Source of the DNA: Bacteroidia bacterium
GTDB lineage: Bacteria > Bacteroidota > Bacteroidia > J057
Direction of reading: 5' to 3'
NCBI GenBank assembly: GCA_033391075.1
Contig: JAWPMV010000001.1
Span: 7,998,001-8,062,000 of the forward strand
DNA: 64,000 bases
Positions 45,301 through 54,817 of this stretch are shown here, piece after piece; the first letter of the stretch is position 1; every line of letters begins with the position of its first letter. The notes below the pieces were generated by a model that was given only the letters and a program-made list of their open reading frames with translations, ran no database searches and was not told the DNA's origin. Both the position numbers and the translations under genes were made by a program.

Positions 45301-46475
45301 TATTCCGATGGGTTTTGCCCATGAGGGGTATGGATAAATTTCTTATTGGCTCCTTTGAGTTTGAATAATAGGGAAAACATGATCCCGAAAGCCTGAGGTA
45401 GCTTAGCCAAAGATTTAAAGAAGTCTTTGTTGTAGTAACTCATCGGGACGGCTGGTACAAAAGAAAGCAATAAAACGCCCAACAAGGCCCACCAGAGTAG
45501 GGGAGAAAGTGTAAGCCAGGAAGATAGAAAGCTATAAGTCATTGCAAGTAGTCCCAGTAAACCCAGATTGATCACTCGTGGGAGCTGGATGTTGCGAAGG
45601 ATGGTGCTGTTGAATAAGGCCAATTTCCCCCTAAACAGGGCTTTCATCCCCAGTCGCCAGAACTTGAACAGATAATGATATTGACTGGCAATCCATCGCT
45701 TCCTTTGTCCGGCAAATACTTCTGCCTTTTCCACTTTCTCATCATACACCCAGGCATCAGGAACATAAGTTACCTTGTGGCCTTTTTCGACCAGTAAAAC
45801 CTCCAGTTCCCGGTCAAAACCTCCCACAGATTCCATCTTGGCCAGACAGCTTTTCAACAGATCAAATTCGAAAGCCATCCCGGAACCAATTAATGAACTG
45901 GACCATCCCAACCCGCAATTGCCTTCCCGATAGATATGATTATTGATCATCTCACTTAATCCATCCAGAACTGCAAAGTCCGTATTCTTATTCTTGGCGG
46001 TCCGTCTTCCCTGAAGGGCTGTCAATCCAGAGGCATAACTAGCATTGATTTTCTGAAGAAAATCCTCCTTCATCACATTGTCTGCATCCAGAATCAGGGC
46101 CAGATCAAACTGCTCTTCTATTTTATTCAGGGCAAAGTTGAGGGATTTGACCTTGGTACTTTGCTCAAAGTCGACCTCAATGAGGCTAACCGGCATTTTC
46201 CTAAGGCCTTCAAGGCTTTCCTTTTTAAGGCTGTCAGCGATGATAATTAGTTCGAAAGATTCCTTGGGATAATTGACCATCAGGTTGCGGGTTGTAGCGG
46301 AAAGGATGACGGCATCCTCCTTATAAGCCGGAACCAGGATCGCTATTTTGTGGAAATCCCATGTATCGGATAGGGGACTTTTGAAAGATCTGATCATTCC
46401 GGCAAGGGAGCAGCAGGCGGTGTATCCAACCACATACAGGAAATAGCCAAGGATCAGATATTCAAAAAATATCAT
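45300..46475 (-). CDS. Membrane glycosyltransferase family 2
   Basis: A 391-residue processive-type GT2 with an N-terminal helix and two or more C-terminal helices (LGLLAMTYSFLSSWLTLSPLL). The catalytic blocks are ILVPAYKED, the first Asp in IIIADSLK, LILDADNVM, and the QRKRW motif typical of synthases. It is 4 bp overlapped with the Wzc-like gene (ATGA) and 1 bp overlapped with the next GT2, so the three form a translationally coupled group. Confidence 0.88.
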   Translation of the reverse strand: MIFFEYLILGYFLYVVGYTACCSLAGMIRSFKSPLSDTWDFHKIAILVPAYKEDAVILSATTRNLMVNYPKESFELIIIADSLKKESLEGLRKMPVSLIEVDFEQSTKVKSLNFALNKIEEQFDLALILDADNVMKEDFLQKINASYASGLTALQGRRTAKNKNTDFAVLDGLSEMINNHIYREGNCGLGWSSSLIGSGMAFEFDLLKSCLAKMESVGGFDRELEVLLVEKGHKVTYVPDAWVYDEKVEKAEVFAGQRKRWIASQYHYLFKFWRLGMKALFRGKLALFNSTILRNIQLPRVINLGLLGLLAMTYSFLSSWLTLSPLLWWALLGVLLLSFVPAVPMSYYNKDFFKSLAKLPQAFGIMFSLLFKLKGANKKFIHTPHGQNPSE

Positions 46476-48649
46476 GAGTTAAGATTGCGCATGTCCACTT
46501 TATTCAGGACTGCACCAATGACTTTATCGCCAAATTTCTTTAGGTAAGTGATAGCGTCCTGGTCTTTATCGCTTAAGCTTTCTTCTGCGGAAAAGACAGG
46601 CAGGAGACGCGTAGCTACCGGACTGAGTTCACGGCTATCTACAAATTCATTGATAGAAGGACCTTCCATCAAAATATAGTCATAGCGCTTCTGCATTGCA
46701 GTGATCAGTTTCTGGAACTCATCTTTTTTGAAAATCTCAAAAGGTGAGTAATTCCCTCCCTGACATCCGATTACATCCACTCCCTCAAATACAGACCCAG
46801 AAATGAGGGCCCTTTCGGAAATCTCCTTGTTGAGGTATTTTTCCAATGAAGGAGATGCGGCAGTTATATCGGTAAGTGAGTGATTTTTGAAGTTGGTATC
46901 TATCAGGAGAACTTTGCTATCATTCAGGCTCAGAGAATAGGCCAGAGAAACCATGAGAGAAGTTTTTCCGGAACCTTCCTTGGTACTTGTGATCAAAATA
47001 CTTTGGTCTTTTTCTCCGCTAACCTCATGGCGTATTTTTCTCAGAAGCTGCTTATAGTTCTCGAGGTTCTTGACATTTTGGTCGCTTTTAAAGAGGGCCA
47101 CCAAATCAAGGTTTCCATTTTTTAGTTTATTCAAAGAACCGATCACCTCTATGCCGGTGAGGGCTTTCAGGCGGGCCGGGTGCTTGATACTGGTGTCGAG
47201 GTATTCGATCAAAAAGATAATTCCCATGCTGAGTCCCAGGGCCACAAGGCCAGCCAGAACCGTTAATACAAGCGTCTTGGAGGGAAGAGGTTTTTGAGGG
47301 GGAAGCACATGCTCGACCTGAGATACTCTTTCTAAGGCCAAATCCGGAGCTCCTATCAAGGCCAAAGCGGTTGTCCATTGATTGAGGGAAAGGAAATATG
47401 CATCTCTTGCCAGCTGAACTTCTTTTCCATAATCAGAACTGTACTCATCTGCCCCTATATTTCCGGCTCTGGCTGTCAAGACCCGAACTTCCTGATTGAT
47501 TGCTACGATTCTTTTTCGGGAAATCTCGAGTTGTATTTCAGCATCTATTTTGTTTCTGAGTAAAGAACGGGTTTCGCTGCTTGCATTGGGGACGCGATTG
47601 TTCGCTTCCTCCAAGAGCAAATCGGTCAGTTCTCTACGTGTCATTCTTATGGAATCCCGCAATGCACGATTTTGCAAATTCCCTCTGATATAGCGATAAT
47701 TCAGTCGTTCTATGCGATTTCTCAGGAGCACAGAATTATCTATGCCTCTGCTGCCTGGATCAAGAAAAGAGATCTGTGCAGCTTCGGGAAGAAATTTGTC
47801 GGCATCATAAAGTTTTTGCTGCGCATCATAGATCGTTTTGTTAGCTCGCTCTCTTTCATTGGTTAGGCGGTCAATCTGTCTAACGATGCTTCTGGTAGGG
47901 CTCTCATTTTCTGAGGCTTTCTCAGAAGTATAACCATCCCAGGTTTGCATTTTCGCATTGAAGTCATCTCGTTTTTCCTTTACCAGCTTCTCCAACAGCT
48001 CGAGAGAATTCTCCGCAACTTTCGCATGGGTATTTACATGATAGCGAGAAAATTCCTGGGCGAGGGTATTTGCTGCGAAAGCAGATAGCTCAGGTTTTTC
48101 AAATCTTGCGTCTATTCCTATAAAATCCGTACCTGCAACTCGTCTTACGACCAGCTTCTTTCTCAGAGACTCCGGATCATACTCCATTTGACGCATACTT
48201 TCAATATGCTTTTTCTCCAACTCATCATTGATAGACAAAGAAGTCAGAGAGTCACGTTTTCTTTTCAATTGACGATTGAGGACCTGCAATTCTTCTGCAG
48301 AATTATTTCTTCTCAGGGGAGTGAGTGAACGAAAGGGGAATTTATTATTGAGGTCGTGGATCATGAGTTGATACCCCAATAGGAAGAGGGAAGGATCAGA
48401 AAGGATATTTTCTTCCATTGTTCTGAACTTGCCTTCGATCTCATGCTTGAGGGCTGAACCTGATTTTTCAAGGGAGAAAACAGGATTGGAAGTATCTTCT
48501 GTGATGCCAGTTGCCAATCGAACTTTCGCTTCGTAAACGGGAGGAGCCTGACTGGAAATCAGAAAGGTCGTCACCATAGCAATACTCGTAATAGCAAGAA
48601 TCAGCCACTTCCTTCTTAGCAGAACCTTTATAAAATATATCAACTCCAT
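46472..48649 (-). CDS. Wzc-like chain-length protein with degenerate tyrosine kinase domain
   Basis: A 725-residue inner-membrane protein: a Wzz domain (helix 15-32, a long periplasmic coiled coil, second helix near 458-480) fused to a cytoplasmic BY-kinase-like domain. The Walker A is EGSGKT (558-563). Walker A' is DTNFKN, where active kinases have DxD, and the B motif reads MEGPS rather than the usual D-x-P-P. The C-terminus (VDMRNLNS) has no tyrosine cluster. It probably still controls length and export but may not autophosphorylate (inference). The ATG gives the natural start MELIYFIKVLLRRKW; a TTG 17 codons upstream is weaker. Confidence 0.85.
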   Translation of the reverse strand: MELIYFIKVLLRRKWLILAITSIAMVTTFLISSQAPPVYEAKVRLATGITEDTSNPVFSLEKSGSALKHEIEGKFRTMEENILSDPSLFLLGYQLMIHDLNNKFPFRSLTPLRRNNSAEELQVLNRQLKRKRDSLTSLSINDELEKKHIESMRQMEYDPESLRKKLVVRRVAGTDFIGIDARFEKPELSAFAANTLAQEFSRYHVNTHAKVAENSLELLEKLVKEKRDDFNAKMQTWDGYTSEKASENESPTRSIVRQIDRLTNERERANKTIYDAQQKLYDADKFLPEAAQISFLDPGSRGIDNSVLLRNRIERLNYRYIRGNLQNRALRDSIRMTRRELTDLLLEEANNRVPNASSETRSLLRNKIDAEIQLEISRKRIVAINQEVRVLTARAGNIGADEYSSDYGKEVQLARDAYFLSLNQWTTALALIGAPDLALERVSQVEHVLPPQKPLPSKTLVLTVLAGLVALGLSMGIIFLIEYLDTSIKHPARLKALTGIEVIGSLNKLKNGNLDLVALFKSDQNVKNLENYKQLLRKIRHEVSGEKDQSILITSTKEGSGKTSLMVSLAYSLSLNDSKVLLIDTNFKNHSLTDITAASPSLEKYLNKEISERALISGSVFEGVDVIGCQGGNYSPFEIFKKDEFQKLITAMQKRYDYILMEGPSINEFVDSRELSPVATRLLPVFSAEESLSDKDQDAITYLKKFGDKVIGAVLNKVDMRNLNS

Positions 48650-48841
48650 ATAAATCGTCCAATTTTCTCTTGTCCTTGATACTGATTGCTTTGAAAGCAA
48701 AAATCAGCATATTTAGCCTGCAGCCAAAATAATATATTCTCGACATATTACTTTTTCCCCAATACTCAGCAGAGGAAAATACTGCTTAAATCGTACCAAA
48801 AGGTAATAATAATAAAGCTTTTGTTGCCTTTCAGGAAATAT

Positions 48842-50116
48842 TTACCTGAAATACTGGATCTTCAACAATAAAATTAGCCAAAGTGCGAGTATAGCAAAAA
48901 ATGAAAAAGCCGTAAGGACCCAGATAGCGCCGTTATTGGGTAAATAGGTTTTGGCTGATTCGACCAATTTTATTTCTGAGAGGTTTACAGAGCTGCTGCC
49001 CAAAACTTCCTGCAAATGTTGCTGAGCTTCCAGCAATGCCTTGCGGTCATTCTTTTCTTTCTCCCAAAATATCTTCAAATGCTTCTCCTCATATTTCTTG
49101 AGTCTGTCCTGAAGAGCCTTTAATTCTGCATTTATTAATCTTAGATCGTTTAAATTCTTACTTAGATCCAGTAAGAGACTTTCCTGATCTATCTCTTCAT
49201 TTCTTACAGAAATAATGGTCGGGGCATTGCTTTCTTCCTCCCTTTTATTTCGAATTTTTTCCCGAAGCTCATTTATTTTTCCTTCCACTTCTACCAGATT
49301 CCGTTTGAGGGCAAAGATCTTTCTGCTGATTTCTCGCATAATAGAAGGACCTCCTCCGGAATTTAACTCCTGCTTTTCCAACTCCAGGCGTTCTTTACTT
49401 GCTTCCCAGCTATCTCGCCTTTGGGTAATGAGCAGCTTTTGCGCATTTATTCCTGCACTTACATTTCTTCTTCCTATTACTTCCTGGTACTGGATGATGA
49501 GGTAGGCCAATGTATTTACCATGAAATTGGCTCGCTTTTGATCCTCATCAAAAGCTTTCAAATACAAAAAATTGCTTTGAGGTACCCATTGAAGGTGAAT
49601 TTTTGAAGACAGAGATTCAAAATCATTATGAAATATATTGAGGCTAAGCTCAATCAGGCTATCGAGTTGAACTTCTTCAGATTTCTTGTTTGCGAGAAAC
49701 TCTATAGCTTCCATACTCTCAAGCATATAGTTGAGGAGCTCCGGCTGTTTGATTCCAATTTCCTGACTGAATCTTGCGCGCTTCTCTTCTTGCCTAAGGT
49801 CATAAGCGGTAAGTCTGCATCCCAGTAAATGCAATACCCGTGGAGATTTTACCTGAAAAGTAATTTGCTGGGAAAGTTCGACCATTTCCTCATAAAAGGA
49901 TTCGGCAGAGCTGTCATTGCTTACGGGTTGTTGGATAGGCTCTTTGAATAAAAGCTCCAATTTGGCGGAAGAAATGTAAGAGGAGGGCTTACTAAGCAGA
50001 AATGCGTGTACCAGTACCGAAAGGAATACTGGTATAGATAAAAGAACCAGTATCTTTTGGGGCCATTGTTTTAGGGAGTAAAGAAATCTTTTGATAGTAA
50101 GCTGGGCAGAATTCAT
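48842..50116 (-). CDS. Wzz-like chain-length determinant without kinase domain
   Basis: A 424-residue protein with membrane helices near 21-41 and 400-420 and a long periplasmic part, strongly coiled coil between about 200 and 370. This is the Wzz/PCP layout without a kinase. It is the first gene of the EPS group on this side, 192 bp before the Wzc-like gene. The start codon directly abuts a 26-bp palindrome (50118-50143). Confidence 0.78.
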   Translation of the reverse strand: MNSAQLTIKRFLYSLKQWPQKILVLLSIPVFLSVLVHAFLLSKPSSYISSAKLELLFKEPIQQPVSNDSSAESFYEEMVELSQQITFQVKSPRVLHLLGCRLTAYDLRQEEKRARFSQEIGIKQPELLNYMLESMEAIEFLANKKSEEVQLDSLIELSLNIFHNDFESLSSKIHLQWVPQSNFLYLKAFDEDQKRANFMVNTLAYLIIQYQEVIGRRNVSAGINAQKLLITQRRDSWEASKERLELEKQELNSGGGPSIMREISRKIFALKRNLVEVEGKINELREKIRNKREEESNAPTIISVRNEEIDQESLLLDLSKNLNDLRLINAELKALQDRLKKYEEKHLKIFWEKEKNDRKALLEAQQHLQEVLGSSSVNLSEIKLVESAKTYLPNNGAIWVLTAFSFFAILALWLILLLKIQYFR

Positions 50117-50117
50117 G

Positions 50118-50143
50118 GAATCAGTTTACCGGCAAAGTGATTC
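50118..50143. promoter_or_regulatory. 26-bp near-perfect palindrome at the Wzz start codon
   Basis: GAATCAGTTTACC and GGCAAAGTGATTC match as inverted arms in 11 of 13 positions. The right side of the palindrome is one base from the ATG. It could be an operator or a hairpin over the initiation site. Confidence 0.5.
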
Positions 50144-50231
50144 TTTAAAATTATCATCTTAGTTCGATTAATCAGACTAATCTCTTTCCAGCAGGATTAG
50201 AGGATGACTGATCGGATAAAATAGGAACCTG

Positions 50232-50253
50232 AATTGTCCCAATTCGGACAATT
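50232..50253. promoter_or_regulatory. Inverted repeat in the divergent EPS promoter region
   Basis: AATTGTCC and GGACAATT are perfect 8-bp arms with a 6-base spacer, 90 bp before the divergent GT2 gene. The size suits a dimeric regulator site. Confidence 0.45.
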
Positions 50254-50342
50254 ATTCTGAAGGATTTCCTGAATTTTTCTGAATATTGCAGATAGAGTCA
50301 AAAAAGGATCTATTCTTTAGAGGGATCCTAATCATTGGGTAC

Positions 50343-51515
50343 ATGTTATTAGTCTTCTGGATTTCCTTTGCCATTCTTTTCTATACCTATTTTGGGTATG
50401 GGATTCTGCTATATATATGGCTTAAATTTTTCCGGAAGAAAAGCTATGAAATCGGAGGCTATGACAATCCTCGTGATCTTCCTGAACTCACCCTTCTGAT
50501 CGCTGCCTATAATGAAGCGGATTTTCTGGAAGAAAAGATTGCCAATTGTTTCAAATTGCAATACCCCAAGGAGAAACTAAAGATCTGTTTTGTTACAGAT
50601 GGTACCACCGATAATAGCCAGGAAATCCTTTCTCTTTATCCAGGTATCCAGGTGTTTCACGAAGAGGAGCGTAGAGGTAAGATGGCAGCTGTGGATCGGG
50701 TCATCCCTTTGATCGATTCTTCAGTCACAGTTTTGAGTGATGCAAACAGCCTCCTGAATCCCGGGGCCATGCTCCAACTGGCCGATCATTTTGCAGACCC
50801 TAAGATCGGGGCAGTTGCGGGGGAGAAAAAAATTCGGGTAGGACGAGTGGCAGATGCTACCTCCGGGGAAGGACTTTACTGGAAATATGAATCCAAACTT
50901 AAATCCTGGGATTCTGAATTGCATTCGGTAGTAGGGGCAGCGGGCGAATTATTTGCGTTTCGCACGGAACTTTATGAAGAATTGCCCAGCGATACCCTTA
51001 TCGAGGATTTTGTTCAAAGCATGCTGATTGCCCGAAAAGGATATAAGGTAGCTTATGAAGCAGATGCCTATGCGGAAGAATATAGTTCGGCATCTATACA
51101 GGATGAGTTAAAAAGAAAAATTCGCATTGCAGCCGGAGGTATACAAGCCGTAGTTCGTCTAAGGGATTTGCTCAATCCTTTCAAATACAAATTGCTCAGC
51201 TTTCAGTATATCTCGCATCGGGTCCTGCGCTGGACCCTCGCACCTTTGGCCCTGGTTTTCCTTTTTATCAGCAATATTTTTCTGTTGAAGGGATCTGGCT
51301 TTTATCAGCTGGTCTTCCTGGGCCAACTATCATTTTATCTGGCGGCTATCCTGGGATACTTCCTGGAAAGGAAAAAGATTCGCCTGAAACTCCTCTTTGT
51401 CCCTTTCTACTTTTGTATGATGAACTATGCCGTCTTCGCAGGATTTCGGAGGTATCTACAGGGGCGTCAGAGCGTTCTATGGGAGAAGGCTCAAAGAAAG
51501 CAACACAATTTCTAA
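50343..51515 (+). CDS. Membrane glycosyltransferase family 2, divergent
   Basis: A 390-residue GT2 with one or two N-terminal helices and several C-terminal ones. LLIAAYNEADF, FVTDGTTD, VLSDANS and EDFVQSMLIARKGY are catalytic blocks. The ATG places a single clean helix at the start; a TTG 19 codons upstream would lengthen it, and is possible. It points away from the Wzz group across 226 bp of palindromes (50117-50342), so the two directions may be co-regulated. Confidence 0.85.
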   Translation: MLLVFWISFAILFYTYFGYGILLYIWLKFFRKKSYEIGGYDNPRDLPELTLLIAAYNEADFLEEKIANCFKLQYPKEKLKICFVTDGTTDNSQEILSLYPGIQVFHEEERRGKMAAVDRVIPLIDSSVTVLSDANSLLNPGAMLQLADHFADPKIGAVAGEKKIRVGRVADATSGEGLYWKYESKLKSWDSELHSVVGAAGELFAFRTELYEELPSDTLIEDFVQSMLIARKGYKVAYEADAYAEEYSSASIQDELKRKIRIAAGGIQAVVRLRDLLNPFKYKLLSFQYISHRVLRWTLAPLALVFLFISNIFLLKGSGFYQLVFLGQLSFYLAAILGYFLERKKIRLKLLFVPFYFCMMNYAVFAGFRRYLQGRQSVLWEKAQRKQHNF

Positions 51516-51520
51516 AGATG

Positions 51521-53008
51521 TTATTTATCGCCTCTGATCCGGGCATTTAAATCTTCCTCATTGATGATCAATTGAGAAAGTAGCCAGGAGTCTCTGATGG
51601 CATCCTTGTACTTGGGTAAAAGGATGAGGTCTTCATAATAAGAACCTCCTGCAGAAAAACGAACCGTGATTTCCTGCTCGGAATTTCTGGCAATCACTTC
51701 CATCATCCCATTATCCGCTCCTCCCTGGAAATGAATTTCCTCGATAACGCGATTTCCTTTGCGATATCGAACACTTCTGGGATCGAGGGCTCGAATCCTG
51801 TCTGAGATGACTTCTTCTCCATTTACATAGAGATGGATACGGGTATGGTAAAGACCTCTTTCAGAAGAATAATGAGACTGGAGATAAGCTTCTCCATCTA
51901 TATTTACATGGGCCGAAAGAAAACTCTTAAGGAAGGCTTCTTCATCTTTGAGGTAAAGGCATTCATATTCTGCTTTTTCCGCGCTGATGCCCTGATGAAG
52001 CCTGAAACGGCCTTTCAATAGATCAATTACCCAGTCGTTTTCAAAAATATCGATGATTTCCTCTCCGGAACTTGAGCTGATGAGTTGATTGAGTTCATCA
52101 TTTGAGGTGCTAAACTCATCTTCATAGCTTGACCATCTGACTTCATTTTCCGCTTCGAGGCAATCGAGGTCGAACATCTTAAAGCTGGAATAGTCATCCA
52201 GCACTATATAAATTTTATTGTCTCCGCAATAGAGCAGTACTTCTTCCGCATAGCTCAATACATCGCTCACCCGAACTTCCATGCCCGGATTTTCAGGGTC
52301 GAGATGTTTGTCCGGACCATCTGCACGGTGGCGATATCTAAGGCTCGCATGATTTTCCAGGAAAAATCTTTGTCCGATAAAAGTCTCGGACATTTCGGTA
52401 CGGCTATCGATTTGGTCTATTGATTCGGCTCTCACAAATACATGAGAAACATCCGGATAACCGGGATAAAAAATGTAGGTAGAACTATTGCCTTCCAGTA
52501 AGACATAGTCGCTATTATTTTCCAGTACTTTCAGTTTTACTCCACTAAGGCTTTTGCTATTGACCGGATCCAATCCCAGAGGAAGGATAAGATAAGGGTC
52601 TTCCCAGGTGCCTGCGAGAGGTCCTTCAAAGCCGGGTCGAGGAGTGAAAAAATGAAAATGTGAAGGAAGAAAATTTAGTCCGTATACGTTTCCATCCCCA
52701 AAAACCAGTTCGTACTTTTCCCCATCTTCGATCCCTTGCTTCATTTCTTTTTTTGAAGCGGGCCTCAGATATTCAAAATACTTGGTCTCGGCTGGACTTT
52801 GATCATATTTTCCGGAAGCGAGTGCCTCCAAATATGCGTTGCTAAGGTAGATCTCCTGATCTACTTGTAAAGTTCCTAATTCAGTATCTATCGTATAGCT
52901 CAGTAAAGAATAATCTCTTGAACAAGTCTCTCCTTTTTGCGCATAGGTTGTAAAGAAGATAAGACACAGAAAAAGGCTTGATGCAGTAATTTTCACATTC
53001 ATAAGCAT
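51521..53008 (-). CDS. Hypothetical secreted protein, 495 aa
   Basis: A 495-residue protein with a signal peptide (up to about YAQKG). It is rich in acidic and aromatic residues with several beta stretches (YIFYPGYPDVSHVFVRA, KIYIVLDDYSSFKMFDLD). No family or catalytic motif is recognised and it has no type IX tail. It lies 5 bp after the divergent GT2 stop (convergent) and about 50 bp downstream of the DUF885 lipoprotein. Confidence 0.6.
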   Translation of the reverse strand: MLMNVKITASSLFLCLIFFTTYAQKGETCSRDYSLLSYTIDTELGTLQVDQEIYLSNAYLEALASGKYDQSPAETKYFEYLRPASKKEMKQGIEDGEKYELVFGDGNVYGLNFLPSHFHFFTPRPGFEGPLAGTWEDPYLILPLGLDPVNSKSLSGVKLKVLENNSDYVLLEGNSSTYIFYPGYPDVSHVFVRAESIDQIDSRTEMSETFIGQRFFLENHASLRYRHRADGPDKHLDPENPGMEVRVSDVLSYAEEVLLYCGDNKIYIVLDDYSSFKMFDLDCLEAENEVRWSSYEDEFSTSNDELNQLISSSSGEEIIDIFENDWVIDLLKGRFRLHQGISAEKAEYECLYLKDEEAFLKSFLSAHVNIDGEAYLQSHYSSERGLYHTRIHLYVNGEEVISDRIRALDPRSVRYRKGNRVIEEIHFQGGADNGMMEVIARNSEQEITVRFSAGGSYYEDLILLPKYKDAIRDSWLLSQLIINEEDLNARIRGDK

Positions 53009-53057
53009 CTCCTCTGGATAAGAAACGGACAGTTAAGCTGGAATCCTTACTATGCAA

Positions 53058-54809
53058 TTAACGTTCCATATTTGCTGTTCCATATACATTCACCAGGCGT
53101 TTAAGCAAATTCCAGGGCAATGGCCCATGTGCAAAGCAGATGCTATGGAACGATTTAAAGGTCAACTTGTTAGGGAATCTTACTTGTGCTTCCTCAAGCA
53201 ATTTTGAAAATTGATTGGCGCCATAGATTGCCGCAGTATAAGATCCCGGATCAGCAAAGATCTGAAGCATTAGCTCTTCTACTTCGGAAGAAGAGGAAAA
53301 ACTGTTTTTTCTGAGAAAGGCTTCGGCTTCTTGCGAACTCCAGGATTTAAGGTGTATCCCTATTTCGGCGAGCATGGCTGCCTGGTTTTTTATCTGTAAT
53401 TCCAGGTAGTCTTTTCGTGAATAAGGATTTTCAGAGAAAAGATACAAAGGCTCATTGGCAAGACGAAGCACATATGTCTGCCAACCTTTCTCCCATGCCG
53501 GATAATCCGAAAGTCTGATGTAAGATAACTCTCTATCGGACAACTGTTTTAGGGTATGAGTACCCGGATAAAGGTTTTTATATAAAAGGATATTTTGTTC
53601 AAATAGGCTGAGTTCCTGCCATTTTCCTTCGTCTACTACGACACGTGCCTTCCGCAGCTGATCGAGAGAAGCCGCTTCATATTTGAGGACAAAATTTTCA
53701 GATAGATGACTGGGTTTCAACATGATCTCGGGAGAACGCTGAGGCAAACTGTCGAAGAGTCCGATCATCTGCTCGCGGGCCTTACGCATACTTGAGGCAA
53801 ATACCTGAACCTGCTCAACCCGATTTCGCTTCCGTTTTTCAATTGTTTTTCTTTTTAGTCCCGCGTCCTCGATTTCTTTATTTACTTCATTCAGGAGTAG
53901 CTGGAGGCTATCCAGTTTAAGCTGTCCCTCACTAAATAAGCTTTCCGGATCAACTTCCGCCCCACAATAGCTATTAAGTTTCCATCTGAAAAAATCCTCT
54001 GATCCCGTATTTTCTGGGGAGGGGGTCAATTCATCCAGCAAAGGCAGAATCTTTTCATAGGAGGGAATAAGGTAATCTCTAAGGTTCCTTTCTGTTACTT
54101 CCAGATAATCTCCCGCTTCATAGAGGTTCATTTCTGTGGGATTTACCCCATTGAGTTTGATGGCTAATCCCCGATAAATGGGATTTAGCTCGATATCACT
54201 GGCCAGCAAACTTTCTATTTCTTTTTTGCTTATTTCTATGACTTTGGCAGAACTGTAAATGCCTGCTGCCTGACGGGCTTGAAGGAGTGAAACGGCATCT
54301 CGAAGATAAGCAGGAACCATTCTCAGGCGAGCATTATAATCTTCGGTTTCTTCTTTAGTTGAACAAAGCTGATTATGAAAGCTTAGCATCAGTTTTGCAT
54401 GAAAGCCATTAATTGGGCTGAGGGGATCCTCGTATAAATAGAATTTTTCTCCAGCTATGGCTTGTTGAATGGCCCAGATATCTGCTTTCCGTACTATTTT
54501 TTGTATAGAATCTTGCAGAGCCGGAGCCGCCTTCAGGTTCTCGAGCTGATTTTTAAGAAGATTTATCCTCGATTTTTGACCTTCCTGATCTATAGCATTG
54601 AGGGTATGTCCGTTTTTCCCAAATTCATCCAAAAAATCCGGGCGCAGCGTGGATAGTTCCTGGGGAAGGCTAGCGATATAAGCTTTGAAATCTTCAGATG
54701 CTTCGATTTTCTCCTCCGAACTTTCTTCACAAGAAAAGAAACTCAATCCTAAGCCTAAGCTCAGCATATAAAGAATCGAAGTAAAATGGCGGAGCCTTGA
54801 ATGTCTCAT
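53058..54809 (-). CDS. DUF885 lipoprotein with degenerate metal motif
   Basis: A 583-residue lipoprotein (lipobox at Cys27, SFFSC). The C-terminal half aligns with DUF885 zincin-like proteins: late blocks PGSYTAAIYG and FHSICFAHGPLPWNLLKRLV are typical. Where active members have HExxPGHH, this has YKNLYPGTH (residues 410-418), replacing the first His and the Glu. It is probably a dead enzyme or a binding protein (inference). It is 8 bp after the M48 gene in a tight operon with crp/fnr. Confidence 0.78.
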   Translation of the reverse strand: MRHSRLRHFTSILYMLSLGLGLSFFSCEESSEEKIEASEDFKAYIASLPQELSTLRPDFLDEFGKNGHTLNAIDQEGQKSRINLLKNQLENLKAAPALQDSIQKIVRKADIWAIQQAIAGEKFYLYEDPLSPINGFHAKLMLSFHNQLCSTKEETEDYNARLRMVPAYLRDAVSLLQARQAAGIYSSAKVIEISKKEIESLLASDIELNPIYRGLAIKLNGVNPTEMNLYEAGDYLEVTERNLRDYLIPSYEKILPLLDELTPSPENTGSEDFFRWKLNSYCGAEVDPESLFSEGQLKLDSLQLLLNEVNKEIEDAGLKRKTIEKRKRNRVEQVQVFASSMRKAREQMIGLFDSLPQRSPEIMLKPSHLSENFVLKYEAASLDQLRKARVVVDEGKWQELSLFEQNILLYKNLYPGTHTLKQLSDRELSYIRLSDYPAWEKGWQTYVLRLANEPLYLFSENPYSRKDYLELQIKNQAAMLAEIGIHLKSWSSQEAEAFLRKNSFSSSSEVEELMLQIFADPGSYTAAIYGANQFSKLLEEAQVRFPNKLTFKSFHSICFAHGPLPWNLLKRLVNVYGTANMER

Positions 54810-54817
54810 GCGATGAT

